Below are positions 31,497 through 40,050 of a DNA stretch of 64,000 nucleotides, in pieces. The stretch is taken from assembly GCA_945952415.1 (NCBI GenBank), contig CAMFIF010000011.1:90094-154093 (forward strand), given 5' to 3'. Origin of the DNA: an uncultured Rhizobium sp. GTDB taxonomy: Bacteria > Pseudomonadota > Alphaproteobacteria > Rhizobiales > Rhizobiaceae. The notes under the pieces were generated by a model. It did no database searches. It was not told the DNA's origin and worked only from the letters and a program-made list of their open reading frames with translations. Made by a program: the position numbers and the translations under genes. Positions within the stretch are counted from its first letter, which is position 1; the number at the start of each line of letters is the position of its first letter.

Positions 31497-32858
31497 ATGG
31501 GAAGCCTCCGATCCACCCTCATACGCCGGCTGGCCTTCCTCCAGGCGGTTATCCTGCTCGCCATCGTCCTCATGGCCGTCAACGGCACATGGCTGTTCGT
31601 CGCCGGCTCCGGCTATTACGAAAGCGGCGCCATGGATGCGCTGGAGGATGCGGTCTACCGGCGAAGCGACGGGCATCTCGCGCTCGACAGCACGCCGGCG
31701 CTCGCCCGCATCCGCCGGGAAAGCGCCAATCTCTGGTTCGTGATCCGCGACGAGCGGGGCATGACGCTGAGCGGCGGCCAGATACCGGAACGCTACCGCG
31801 CGGTGCTGGACGAGCTGCCCTATCTGGGCCGGCTCGAATTTTCCAAGCCCGCCTCCGCCGAGGACAGCGTGACGGCGCTCGCCAGATGGCGGGATACGGC
31901 GGCGGGCCGGGTGCAGATCTTCACCATCGCCCACCCCTTCCTCTCCTGGCGGCGGCTTCTCGGCGGGGCTTCCTATATGAGCCTCGTTTTCTCGCTGCCG
32001 ATCCTGGCGCTCGTCGTCATCGTGACCGTGCTGGCCACGCCCGTCATCGTCACCCGTGCCTTTGCCGGCCTGGAGGCGCTCCGGCGGCAGGCGGATGCGA
32101 TCGATGTCGACCGGGAGGGGGTGCGGCTATCGGCAAGTCCGGTGCCGGCGGAAGTCCAGCCGCTGGTGGAGGCGGTCAATGCCGCGCTCGACCGGCTGGA
32201 CCGCGGCTATGAGCGCCAGCGCCGGCTGCTTGCCGATGCCGCCCATGAATTGCGCACGCCGATTGCAATCCTCAACGCCCATGTGGAGGACCTGCCGCCC
32301 GGCCCCGATCGCCAGCGGCTCAGCGAGGATGCGGCCCGGCTTTCGACGCTGGCCGGCCAGCTGCTCGATCTCCAGCGGCTGGAACTGCAACCCGCCCGTT
32401 TCCGCAAGCTGGAGCTGAACGCGCTTGCAAGACGGGTGATCGCCGCCATCGCCCCGCTCGCCTTCCGGGCGGGTTACGGGGTGGATTTCCAGCCCGCGCC
32501 GGGCGAGGTCTGGGTGGAGGGCGACGAAACGGCGCTGGAACGGGCGCTGTCGAACCTTCTGCAGAATGCGATCGACCATGGCGGGCGGCGGGGCGAGATC
32601 ACGCTTCTCGTTTCGCCGGAGGGATCGCTTTCGGTCATGGACGAGGGAGAGGGCGTGCCGCAAGCCGCGCGCGAGCGGATCTTCGAACCCTTCCACCGGC
32701 TGGGCGAGGAGGGCCGCGGTGCGGGCCTCGGCCTCAATCTCGTCCAGCGGATCGCCGGTCTCCATCAGGGCAGGGTCGACTGTCTGGACCGGGAAGGGAA
32801 GGCGGGCGCCTGCTTCCGCCTCACGCTGCCGGTGCCGAAGCCCTCGGCCCGGGCGTAA
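31497..32858 (+). CDS. Sensor histidine kinase (QseC/TctE-like)
   Basis: 453-residue membrane kinase. First helix near residues 10-35 (RLAFLQAVILLAIVLMAV), a periplasmic domain of about 120 residues, a second helix (SLPILALVVIVTVLATPVIV), a HAMP-like linker, the H-box LADAAHELRTPIAILNAHV, the N-box SNLLQNAIDHG and the G-boxes MDEGEGVP and GAGLGLNLV. It begins right after the regulator stop (TAGATG). Signal unknown. Partner of the OmpR-type regulator. Confidence 0.92.
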   Translation: MGSLRSTLIRRLAFLQAVILLAIVLMAVNGTWLFVAGSGYYESGAMDALEDAVYRRSDGHLALDSTPALARIRRESANLWFVIRDERGMTLSGGQIPERYRAVLDELPYLGRLEFSKPASAEDSVTALARWRDTAAGRVQIFTIAHPFLSWRRLLGGASYMSLVFSLPILALVVIVTVLATPVIVTRAFAGLEALRRQADAIDVDREGVRLSASPVPAEVQPLVEAVNAALDRLDRGYERQRRLLADAAHELRTPIAILNAHVEDLPPGPDRQRLSEDAARLSTLAGQLLDLQRLELQPARFRKLELNALARRVIAAIAPLAFRAGYGVDFQPAPGEVWVEGDETALERALSNLLQNAIDHGGRRGEITLLVSPEGSLSVMDEGEGVPQAARERIFEPFHRLGEEGRGAGLGLNLVQRIAGLHQGRVDCLDREGKAGACFRLTLPVPKPSARA

Positions 32859-32869
32859 ACAGGGGCCGC

Positions 32870-33232
32870 TCAAGCGGCGCGCAGCAGGCGCTCCACGGTC
32901 TTCAGAAGCGTGTCCTGGTGATAGGGCTTGTCGAGAACCGCATCGAACATGTCGGGATGGGCGCGGCCGATGCTGCCCTGGGCACCGCTGACCAGAATGA
33001 TCGGAATGGCCGAAAGCGAGGCATCGCTGCGCAGGGCCCGGGCAAGTTCCAGCCCGGTCATCAGCGGCATCATGAAATCCGTGATCACCAGATCCGGGCG
33101 TTTTTCCCGGACGAGCGCCAGGGCCGCCCTGCCATGGGGCGCTGCCATCACCGTATAGCCCGCATCTTCCAGCATCATGGCCAGGACGTCCGCGATCAGA
33201 AACTCATCCTCGGCGATTACGATCAGTGGCAT
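32870..33232 (-). CDS. Single-domain response regulator (CheY-like receiver)
   Basis: 120-residue receiver domain without output domain: acidic pair IAEDEF, phospho-acceptor Asp in LVITDFMMPLMTG, Thr/Ser switch in ILVSGA and Lys in LDKPYH. The ATG starts at the family N-terminus (MPLIVIAEDEF). It lies 23 bases downstream of the KaiC-like gene in the same direction and is probably translated from the same mRNA. The FxxxPxxP variant here (FMMPLMTGLEL) is usual for this lone-receiver class. Confidence 0.9.
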   Translation of the reverse strand: MPLIVIAEDEFLIADVLAMMLEDAGYTVMAAPHGRAALALVREKRPDLVITDFMMPLMTGLELARALRSDASLSAIPIILVSGAQGSIGRAHPDMFDAVLDKPYHQDTLLKTVERLLRAA

Positions 33233-33255
33233 TTCCTGGCTCGCACTTTCTTTTT

Positions 33256-34698
33256 TCAGATGCCAGAGGGCCCCGTCGTTTCCCCTGGCGCAGAAGAGAG
33301 ATTCGGCGGGATGGGCCGCACCGCCGGCCCCCCGGCATCGAAACACAATTCCTGGACCACCGGATCGAAAGCGCGATCCCTGACCTTCAGGACCGACACC
33401 GTTCGCCAGTAGCCGGGACCGTTCTGCACGTTGCGCAGCATCACCAGATTGTCGAGCAGGCTGGAAATTTCGGAAATGGGGGCCCTTACCGTCGGCCCAA
33501 CAATATCCCTCAGTTCCCAAGTCGCCAGCGTCGTAACGCCGATGGCCCGCAACTCGTTCGTGAGGGAGGCAAAAAATTCGACGAGCCGCGGCGGATGGAT
33601 GGCGGCCCGCTCGAAACCGCCGAGCCCGTCGATGAGCAGCCGCCGGATGCCCCGCGAGCGCACCTCGTCCAGAAGCCGGTAGGCGAGCTTGTCGAGCAGG
33701 TTTTCCGTCATCGGATTCCAGATGATGTCGAGCGCGCCCGAAGAGAGCCCCCTTTCGAGATCGATATCGAGCGCGCGCGCCTTGCTGAGCAGGCGATTGC
33801 GCGTCTCGTAGAAGCCGAAATGCAGGCCGGGTTCTTCCGGCGTCGCCTCGGAAAGGAAGGCCAGCCCGAAAGAGGTCTTGCCCGTGCCGGAGGGGCCGAA
33901 GACCAGCGTAACCGAGCCTTCCGGCACACCGCCGCCCAAAAGCCGGTCGAAACCGGCCGTGCCGGAACGGATCGAGCCGGTACGTTCCTGATCGGGAATG
34001 GACGGTTCGGCAAGCGCCAGTTCCAGGCGCGGAAAGACCGTCACCCCCTTGGAGGTGATCTCGAACTGATGATAGCCGCCGAGCGAGCCGCTGCCGCGGG
34101 ATTTCTTCACCTGGATGCGGCGCACCGAGCGCACGCCGATGAGCTCGTCATGCAGTTCGAGCACGCCGTCCACCATCGTATATTCAGGACTGTCCTCCGT
34201 CACGCGCGTGCTGGTGAGGAAGAGCACCGTGCAGCCGGCAAAGGCCGCCTGGCTCTGCACTTCAGCCACGAAGGTCTTCACGTCGAGATCGCTGTCGGCC
34301 CGGTCGCGGGCATTGAGCAGGCCGTCGAAGACCAGCAGCGTCGCCTCCTGCCGGGAGATTTCCTCCCGGATCAGCCGCACCACGGCGGACAGTCCCTCGT
34401 CGCGCAGGGTCTGGAACACGCTCACATAGGTGACATTGGTGCCGAGCTGGTCGTAATCGAAGAAATCCAGCGTGCCGAGCGCCTGGAACAGCCGCTCATG
34501 GGTTTCGGCGAGCAGCGTCACATAGAGCACCTTCCGGCCGCGGGTTACGCTGGCAAAGGCGATCTGATTGGAAACGATGGTTTTCCCGGCGCCCGGATGG
34601 CCCTGAAGGATATAGGATGCCCCCTCTATGAGCCCGCCACCCAGGATCGCGTCGAGACCCGGAATGCCTGTCGAAAATCGGGGAAGGTTTTTTGTCAC
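33256..34698 (-). CDS. KaiC-like double-domain ATPase
   Basis: 480-residue cytoplasmic protein with two RecA/KaiC ATPase domains. Walker A motifs are GHPGAGKT (33-40) and GPSGTGKTS (about 270), each after a GxxGLDxxLGGG-type start (TGIPGLDAILGGGL and TAGFDRLLGGGV). In the second domain EISSLLDN aligns with the HISTITDT phosphosite region of cyanobacterial KaiC, which puts Ser412/Ser413 at the two phosphorylated positions. Starts with GTG at 34698 after AGGGA. No kaiA or kaiB is nearby; a lone receiver protein follows instead. Possibly a signalling rather than clock protein. Confidence 0.87.
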   Translation of the reverse strand: MTKNLPRFSTGIPGLDAILGGGLIEGASYILQGHPGAGKTIVSNQIAFASVTRGRKVLYVTLLAETHERLFQALGTLDFFDYDQLGTNVTYVSVFQTLRDEGLSAVVRLIREEISRQEATLLVFDGLLNARDRADSDLDVKTFVAEVQSQAAFAGCTVLFLTSTRVTEDSPEYTMVDGVLELHDELIGVRSVRRIQVKKSRGSGSLGGYHQFEITSKGVTVFPRLELALAEPSIPDQERTGSIRSGTAGFDRLLGGGVPEGSVTLVFGPSGTGKTSFGLAFLSEATPEEPGLHFGFYETRNRLLSKARALDIDLERGLSSGALDIIWNPMTENLLDKLAYRLLDEVRSRGIRRLLIDGLGGFERAAIHPPRLVEFFASLTNELRAIGVTTLATWELRDIVGPTVRAPISEISSLLDNLVMLRNVQNGPGYWRTVSVLKVRDRAFDPVVQELCFDAGGPAVRPIPPNLSSAPGETTGPSGI

Positions 34699-34978
34699 GA
34701 GGATCGTCCCTAGCTGACTGCCGGATGAACACTAGGGCTGCGACGGGATATTGCAACTAAGTCTTGTTATTTATTGGAATTTTTCCTTTGAAAAACGCAT
34801 GAGTTGATTTTTTTAACGGAAATTCCTCGCTTTTGCGGAGAGCGCACCGAGCAGGAGCCGGCGAAAGCGAGCCCGTCCATGGGCAAAACCGGCCGGACGG
34901 GCCACCCCGACAGGCGGCCCATAAGGGAAAAACGGGACCGTTCCTTTCTCCCCTTTCAGACCTTTGCGCACTATCCCG

Positions 34979-36001
34979 TCAGCCGGGCAGCCGGGCTTCC
35001 GCCTGACCCCGGAGGATGCGCCCGATCCAGGAGCTGCGCGCGGCAAGGGCCGCCCGGGCAAGCTCGCTTTCGGGGGCAAAGACATCGAAACCGTGGAAGC
35101 CGCCGGACCAGACATGCAGCTCGGCGCTGCCGCCTGTCGCCCAGATGCGGTTCGCATAGGCGATGTTCTCGTCCCGGAACATTTCCGCGCTGCCCGCCTC
35201 GATGAAGGCGGGCGGCAGGCCGGAGAGGTCCGTTGCCCGCATCGGCGCGGCATAGGGCGAGACCTGATCGGTGCCCACGCGGTCACCCAGCAGGCATAAC
35301 CAGCCGAGCAGGTTCGCCGCCCGCGTCCAGGTGGTGCCGGTCAGAAACTGGTGGCTGGAGAGCGTCGAATTCGTATCGTCGATCATCGGGCAGAGCAGCA
35401 GTTGCCCGGCGAGCTTCACGCTGTTCCGGTCCCGCGCCATCAGGGCGACACCGGCCGAAAGCCCGCCGCCGGCACTCCCGCCCATGACGATGATCCGGTC
35501 CGGATCGATGCCGAGGTCACGGGCCTGTCCGGCAAACCAGACGAGACCGGCATGGCAATCCTCCACCGGTGCGGGATCGGGATGTTCGGGCGCCAGCCGG
35601 TAGTCGACGGTGGCCGCCACGACCCCGTGCTCCACCACCATGGCCGCAAGGCGCGGCACGTCCATCCGCCGGTTGCCGACCATCATGCCGCCGCCGTGAA
35701 TGTTGTAGAGCGCGGCAAGCGGCGCGCCGCCCGCCTTTGCCCGTGCGCCATGGCCGCGCGGGGCAAGGATGGTGATCGGGATATCGGGACCGCCGCCGGG
35801 GCCGGGCGCCCTGTGCTCGCTCCATTCGACCGGCAGGTCGCCGACCGCCGCCTCGACCGAGGGAATGCCGCGCTCCATCTCGGCGCGGATCGTCGGCAGC
35901 ATCTCCCGCGTCATCTGCGGCGCGTCGGGGGGCGCGAGCAGGGCAAGCGGTGCCAGCATGTCGGGATCGAAGGGCACGGGCTTCGGGTTCGTCATCGTCA
36001 T
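34979..36001 (-). CDS. Alpha/beta hydrolase, hormone-sensitive-lipase family
   Basis: 340-residue cytoplasmic esterase. It shows the HSL/AcrD-type oxyanion motif YNIHGGGMMVG, the nucleophile MGGSAGGGLS, the catalytic Asp in DENIAYANRI-type context and His in GGFHGFDVFAP. It should hydrolyse short-chain esters or lactones. The ATG at 36001 follows AGGAGATGGGAAG. It is the last gene of a four-gene leftward operon with an aldo-keto reductase, a zinc dehydrogenase and an SDR, which suggests that it acts on an intermediate of the same pathway. Confidence 0.88.
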   Translation of the reverse strand: MTMTNPKPVPFDPDMLAPLALLAPPDAPQMTREMLPTIRAEMERGIPSVEAAVGDLPVEWSEHRAPGPGGGPDIPITILAPRGHGARAKAGGAPLAALYNIHGGGMMVGNRRMDVPRLAAMVVEHGVVAATVDYRLAPEHPDPAPVEDCHAGLVWFAGQARDLGIDPDRIIVMGGSAGGGLSAGVALMARDRNSVKLAGQLLLCPMIDDTNSTLSSHQFLTGTTWTRAANLLGWLCLLGDRVGTDQVSPYAAPMRATDLSGLPPAFIEAGSAEMFRDENIAYANRIWATGGSAELHVWSGGFHGFDVFAPESELARAALAARSSWIGRILRGQAEARLPG

Positions 36002-36025
36002 CTTCCCATCTCCTCGCTTTCGGCC

Positions 36026-36997
36026 TCACGGGCCTTCCGGATCGACCACGCCGCGGTCCGACCAGAAGGGTTCCACCTCGGCGCGCAGCGTCTCGCGCCC
36101 GATCCGCTCCAGAAGGTCGAAGGCGGCAAGGGCCTGTTCGAGATGGGCGATGCGCGTTGCCCCGAAGAGCGTGTTGATGGTGGCGGGGTGGCTCATGGCA
36201 AAGGCGATGCAGAGAGTTGCCGGCGTTGCGCCGAGCTTTTCCGCAAGCTTGCCAAGCGGCGCGGCGGAGGCTGCGATCTTCTCGCGGATCTGGCCGGGAT
36301 CGCGCCCCACTTCCCGCTCGGGCGGGGTCGGTTTCACCAGCACGCCGCCCTCCATCACGTCGGAGGCCTGAAGCGCAAGACCGCGCTCGAAAAGCGCCGC
36401 GAAGGGCTTGCCGTCGGGAATGGCCCGGCGCGCGATGCTGTATTTCAGCTGCGCCATGACCGGCCCCGGAATGCCGTGGGCGGCGGCGATATCCATCACC
36501 GCGGCGATGTTCGTGGCCGACCAGTTGTTCACGCCCCAGGCGCGGATCAGCCCGGCCTTCAGCAGCTCGCCGAGCGAGAGCACCAGCGACTCGAGCGTCA
36601 GGTCGTCGCGCCTGATATCGCCGAGGACGACGATGTCCGCATGATCGAGCCCGACGCGGAAGAGCGCGTTCTCGAGCTGCGGGCGGAAGCCCCGATCCCG
36701 GTCGAAGACCTCGAGCCAGAGCTTTTCCGAAACGAGATAATCCTCCCGCTTCAGCCCCGTCGCGCGCATCACGGCGGAGAAGATCACGTCCGTCAGCGGC
36801 GGCGGCACGGTGTCGGGCGTGCCATAGACGCCCACATCGAAGAGCGTGACGCCCGCCGCCACGGCGCGGCGCACCAGATCGACCGCCAGGCCGAAATCCA
36901 TCCGGTCGAAGGTGTGCCAGGAGCCGAGCGCGAGTGGGGGCATGAGGATGCCGCTGGTGCCGAGGGGCCGGGGGGCGGAAGTTTGTGCCTGTTGCAT
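36026..36997 (-). CDS. Aldo/keto reductase (catalytic His replaced)
   Basis: 323-residue (alpha/beta)8 NADPH oxidoreductase of the AKR superfamily. Asp and Tyr of the tetrad are in TLFDVGVYG and Lys is in VSEKLWLE, but the strand that normally ends in the catalytic His reads DIVVLGDIRRD, so His is missing. The cofactor end is NTLFGATRIAHLEQA. The paralogue at 39001-39963 has the same change. RBS AAGGACCACCCC precedes the ATG. In operon with a zinc dehydrogenase (19-base gap) and a hydrolase. Confidence 0.85.
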   Translation of the reverse strand: MQQAQTSAPRPLGTSGILMPPLALGSWHTFDRMDFGLAVDLVRRAVAAGVTLFDVGVYGTPDTVPPPLTDVIFSAVMRATGLKREDYLVSEKLWLEVFDRDRGFRPQLENALFRVGLDHADIVVLGDIRRDDLTLESLVLSLGELLKAGLIRAWGVNNWSATNIAAVMDIAAAHGIPGPVMAQLKYSIARRAIPDGKPFAALFERGLALQASDVMEGGVLVKPTPPEREVGRDPGQIREKIAASAAPLGKLAEKLGATPATLCIAFAMSHPATINTLFGATRIAHLEQALAAFDLLERIGRETLRAEVEPFWSDRGVVDPEGP

Positions 36998-37016
36998 GGG
37001 GTGGTCCTTGCTGTTG

Positions 37017-38123
37017 TCAGGAAAGGCGCGGATCGATGACCGCCTTGATGATGTCCTGCGCCTGCATGGCGCGGATCGCCGCGTCCGCCCCGGAGAGGCC
37101 GACGGGGGCGCTGAAGAGATCGTCCCAGGGCATGCGGCTGCCGAAATCGACGAAGAAATCCAGCGCGCGCTTGTAATCGGCGATGTCGCCGTTGAGCGAG
37201 CCGTGGAAGGTGAGCTCCTTGCCCATGACGCGCCCGAGGCTCAGGGGATTTTCGGCGTGATCGGTGGTGCCGACGACGATGATGCGGCCGCGCTGCGCCG
37301 CCATGCCGATCGCCTCGCGGCCGATGGAGGGGGCGCCGGCAAAGTCGAAGATATAGTCCGCGCCGTGGCCGTCCGTATGGGCCACGACCGCCTCGATAAT
37401 GCCCTCCGACCCGAGGGCGATGTCGACGGTGTGGTCGGCGCCGAAACGCTTCGCCATGGCAAGGCGGCTTTCCGGGGCGCCGACCGTGATGACCGTGCCG
37501 GCGCCGGAGAGCCGTGCGGCGGCGGTTGCGAAAATGCCGAGCGCGCCGGCCCCCTGCACCACCACCTTCGCGCCGGTGCGGAGGTTGCCTGCCCGCTCGA
37601 AGGCGCGCAGCACCGTCTTTGCCGTACAGCCGGCCATGGCGGCCCATGTATCCTTGACCGCGCTTGGGATCACCAGCTTCTCGGCGCCCGGCGTGACATA
37701 GGCATACTGGCTGAGACCGGAGATGGCATGGGGCGGGCGGTCTGCGCGCTGGAGAAAACCATAGCCCCGGCTGGAGCAGGCAACCGGCTCGCGCAGGATG
37801 TTGCAGCCATGGCAATGGCCGCAGGTGGATTCCGACCAGCCGATCCGCTGACCCGTCTTCAGGGGCCGGCCAAGCGCATCGAGCGTGCCCTCGCCAAGCG
37901 CCACGATCTCGCCCACCATTTCATGGCCGAGCACCATGGGCAGCATGCCGGGAAAGCTCATCTTGCCGGACCAGATCTCGATATCCGTGCCGCAGAGCGT
38001 CGAGCAGTGAAGGCGCACCAGCGCCGCCCCCGGCTCGATTGCCCCGGGCAGCGGCAGGTCGGTCATTTCAAGCGGCGCGCCATGGGCGACGAGCACCGCC
38101 GCGCGGGTGGTTTTCGGAAGCAT
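37017..38123 (-). CDS. Zinc-binding alcohol/threonine-type dehydrogenase
   Basis: 368-residue medium-chain dehydrogenase. Catalytic zinc ligands in STLCGTDIEIW and GHEMVGEIVA, structural zinc cysteines in STCGHCHGCNILREPVAC, Rossmann fold VVVQGAGALGIFATAAARLSGA. It would oxidise a secondary alcohol or polyol with NAD. ATG follows AAAGAGGATCCAC and lies 16 bases after the SDR stop. Part of the leftward catabolic operon; specific substrate unknown. Confidence 0.88.
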   Translation of the reverse strand: MLPKTTRAAVLVAHGAPLEMTDLPLPGAIEPGAALVRLHCSTLCGTDIEIWSGKMSFPGMLPMVLGHEMVGEIVALGEGTLDALGRPLKTGQRIGWSESTCGHCHGCNILREPVACSSRGYGFLQRADRPPHAISGLSQYAYVTPGAEKLVIPSAVKDTWAAMAGCTAKTVLRAFERAGNLRTGAKVVVQGAGALGIFATAAARLSGAGTVITVGAPESRLAMAKRFGADHTVDIALGSEGIIEAVVAHTDGHGADYIFDFAGAPSIGREAIGMAAQRGRIIVVGTTDHAENPLSLGRVMGKELTFHGSLNGDIADYKRALDFFVDFGSRMPWDDLFSAPVGLSGADAAIRAMQAQDIIKAVIDPRLS

Positions 38124-38139
38124 GTGGATCCTCTTTCGA

Positions 38140-38871
38140 TCAGGTCAGAAGCTGGCCGCCATCGACGGGCAGCACGGCGCCGGTGATGTGGGCGGCACCC
38201 TCCCCCGCCAGGAAAAGCACGGCGGGCGTGATCTCGCCGGTCACGGCGATGCGGGCGCGGGGAATGCGGGCCTCCCAGGCCGCGCGGGCCTCGGGATCGT
38301 CGACGAGCCGGGCGGTGAGAGGCGTGACGACGGGACCGGGCGCGACCGCATTGGCCCTTATGCCGTGGGGCGCGAGCTCCAGTGCCGCGGTCCGGGTCAG
38401 CGCATTCACCGCCGCCTTCGTCGCCTCGTAATGGCCGAGGCCTGCGGTCGGCTGTTCGGCGCCGATGGAACTGATGTTGACGATGGCCCCCCGGCCCCGC
38501 TCGCGCATGGCGCGGGCCGCCGCCTGCGTCATCAGGAAAGTGCCGAGCACATTGACCGAGAGCGCGTTGACAAGCAGCGCGGGATCGAGATCGGCAAGCA
38601 GACCGCCGCCGCCGACGATGCCCGCATTGTTGACGAGCACATCCGGAACGATCCCGTCGCGGGCCAGAGCCGCGAATGCATCGCGAACCGCAAGGGCATC
38701 GGAAACGTCGAGCGCAAGGGCCTCGCCACCGAGCTGTCCGGCTGCAATTCGGGCGCTCTCGCCGTTCCGGTCCACCACGATCACGCGGTCCCCTTGCCCG
38801 GCAAAGGCCTCCGCAATCGCAAGGCCCAGCCCCTGCCCCGCACCCGTGACCATGACGATCCGTTCAACCAT
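38140..38871 (-). CDS. Short-chain dehydrogenase/reductase (FabG-like SDR)
   Basis: 243-residue classical SDR. Cofactor motif VTGAGQGLGLAIAEAF, NNAG in DVLVNNAGIVGGG, catalytic Ser in NISSIG and YEATK (YxxxK), and the terminal ITGAVLPVDGGQL. All active-site residues are present. Starts with ATG at 38871 behind a GGGAGGCACGGGGGA stretch. First gene of the four-gene leftward operon and divergent from the aldo-keto reductase at 39001; a shared dyad lies in the gap. Confidence 0.9.
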   Translation of the reverse strand: MVERIVMVTGAGQGLGLAIAEAFAGQGDRVIVVDRNGESARIAAGQLGGEALALDVSDALAVRDAFAALARDGIVPDVLVNNAGIVGGGGLLADLDPALLVNALSVNVLGTFLMTQAAARAMRERGRGAIVNISSIGAEQPTAGLGHYEATKAAVNALTRTAALELAPHGIRANAVAPGPVVTPLTARLVDDPEARAAWEARIPRARIAVTGEITPAVLFLAGEGAAHITGAVLPVDGGQLLT

Positions 38872-38925
38872 TCCCCCGTGCCTCCCCGCACTGACTTCGG
38901 CAGAAACTTGCCGTTGTGTTTTTAG

Positions 38926-38939
38926 TATACAAGTGTAGA
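38926..38939. promoter_or_regulatory. Dyad TATAC-AAGT-GTAGA, candidate TetR site A
   Basis: An imperfect 14-bp palindrome (4 of 5 base pairs match between the TATAC and GTAGA arms) in the divergent gap between the SDR operon and the aldo-keto reductase gene. Two more copies of the TNNAC-N4-GTAGA form sit at 39991-40004 and 49219-49232, all ahead of genes of the same cluster. Confidence 0.5.
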
Positions 38940-39000
38940 TAATAAAGTCCATGGGCTTTCGGTCAGCCCCGCAAGAAGTCGGGTAAAGGGAGAATTTTTC

Positions 39001-39963
39001 ATGCAGAATCAGAAGCTTGCCAAGCGCGTCCTCGGCCCCGGCGGCCCGGAGGTTCCCGTCTTTTCGCTGGGATCCTGGAACACCTGGGACCGCATGCAGC
39101 CGGACGAAGCAGTCTTGATGATCGAGCGTGCGGCGGAGGCGGGCGCGGCCTTTTTCGACGTCGCCTATTACAATATGGGGCCCCATCAGGAGCATTCGCG
39201 CACCGACATCCTGTTCGGTGAGGCGATCCGCGCGGCGGGCCTCGCCCGCACCGATTTCCAGGTCTGCGGCAAGCTCTGGCTCTGGAACTATCCCGACCTC
39301 GATTTCCGAGCCCAGATCGAAACCAGTCTCGACCGCGCCGGTCTCGACCGCTTCGACATGGTGGTTGCGGGGGATTATCTCGGGCGGCCGGACATGGCGC
39401 GGATTGCGGACGAGGTCGATCTCCTGATCAAGGACGGCCTCATCGGCTGCTGGGGCATCAACAACTGGCTGATCGGCGACACGCTGGCGACGCTCGACCA
39501 TTGCGCGGCCCGCGGTATTCAGCCGCCCATCTTCGCGCAGCTGAAATACGGCATCGTCCGGCGTACGGTGGCGGAGGGCAAGGGCTATGGCGCGCTCTTC
39601 TCCTCCGGCCGCCTCGGGCTCCAGGCCTCCGACTGCATGGAAGGCGGTCTCCTGATCCACAAGGGGCCGCCGCGCCGCAAGATCGGCGCCGATGTCGGCA
39701 AGATCCGCGAGCAGATGGAAGGCGCTGCCGACCGGCTGAAGCAGATTGCCGATGGTCTCGGCGCCACGCCGGCGCAGGTCGCCATCGCCTTCTGCCTCGC
39801 CAATCCCGCCACGACCAACGTGCTGTTCGGCGCCTCGCGGCTCGGCCAGCTCGAGGAAAATCTTGCCGCCGCCGCGCTTGCCGCGGAACGGGGTGAGGAA
39901 ATCCGGGCGCTGTGCGAGCCCCTCTGGCTCGACGCCCATGTTTCCCCGGATGGGGGATTCTAG
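39001..39963 (+). CDS. Aldo/keto reductase (catalytic His replaced), paralogue
   Basis: 320-residue AKR-superfamily protein. Asp and Tyr of the tetrad lie in AFFDVAYYNMG, Lys in VCGKLWLWNY, but the expected His position reads DMVVAGDYLGR. The region GCWGINNWLIGDTLATLDHC and FAQLKYGIVRRTVAEG resemble the AKR6/potassium-channel-beta branch, where this His is also not conserved. Clearly related to the product of 36026-36997. ATG follows AGGGAGAATTTTTC. It leads the rightward arm of the cluster, ahead of the importer. Confidence 0.86.
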   Translation: MQNQKLAKRVLGPGGPEVPVFSLGSWNTWDRMQPDEAVLMIERAAEAGAAFFDVAYYNMGPHQEHSRTDILFGEAIRAAGLARTDFQVCGKLWLWNYPDLDFRAQIETSLDRAGLDRFDMVVAGDYLGRPDMARIADEVDLLIKDGLIGCWGINNWLIGDTLATLDHCAARGIQPPIFAQLKYGIVRRTVAEGKGYGALFSSGRLGLQASDCMEGGLLIHKGPPRRKIGADVGKIREQMEGAADRLKQIADGLGATPAQVAIAFCLANPATTNVLFGASRLGQLEENLAAAALAAERGEEIRALCEPLWLDAHVSPDGGF

Positions 39964-39990
39964 GGGACTTGACGGACGTCCATTTTTTCT

Positions 39991-40004
39991 TCAACGTTTG
40001 TAGA
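39991..40004. promoter_or_regulatory. Dyad TCAAC-GTTT-GTAGA, candidate TetR site B
   Basis: Second copy of the 14-bp imperfect palindrome, in the gap between the aldo-keto reductase gene and the importer binding-protein gene, 47 bases before the start codon at 40051. It could allow separate control of the importer. Confidence 0.5.
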
Positions 40005-40050
40005 AATTAAAAAGCCGGTGGAGGAGCCGGCCGAGAAAGGGTGGAGAATG

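Noticed and set aside
34699..34978. Gene or small RNA in the 280-bp gap upstream of the KaiC-like gene
   Set aside because: It holds an 8-bp inverted repeat (34871-34878 with 34895-34902) and an AT-rich promoter-like part, but no open frame with start signals and no T-run after the stem.
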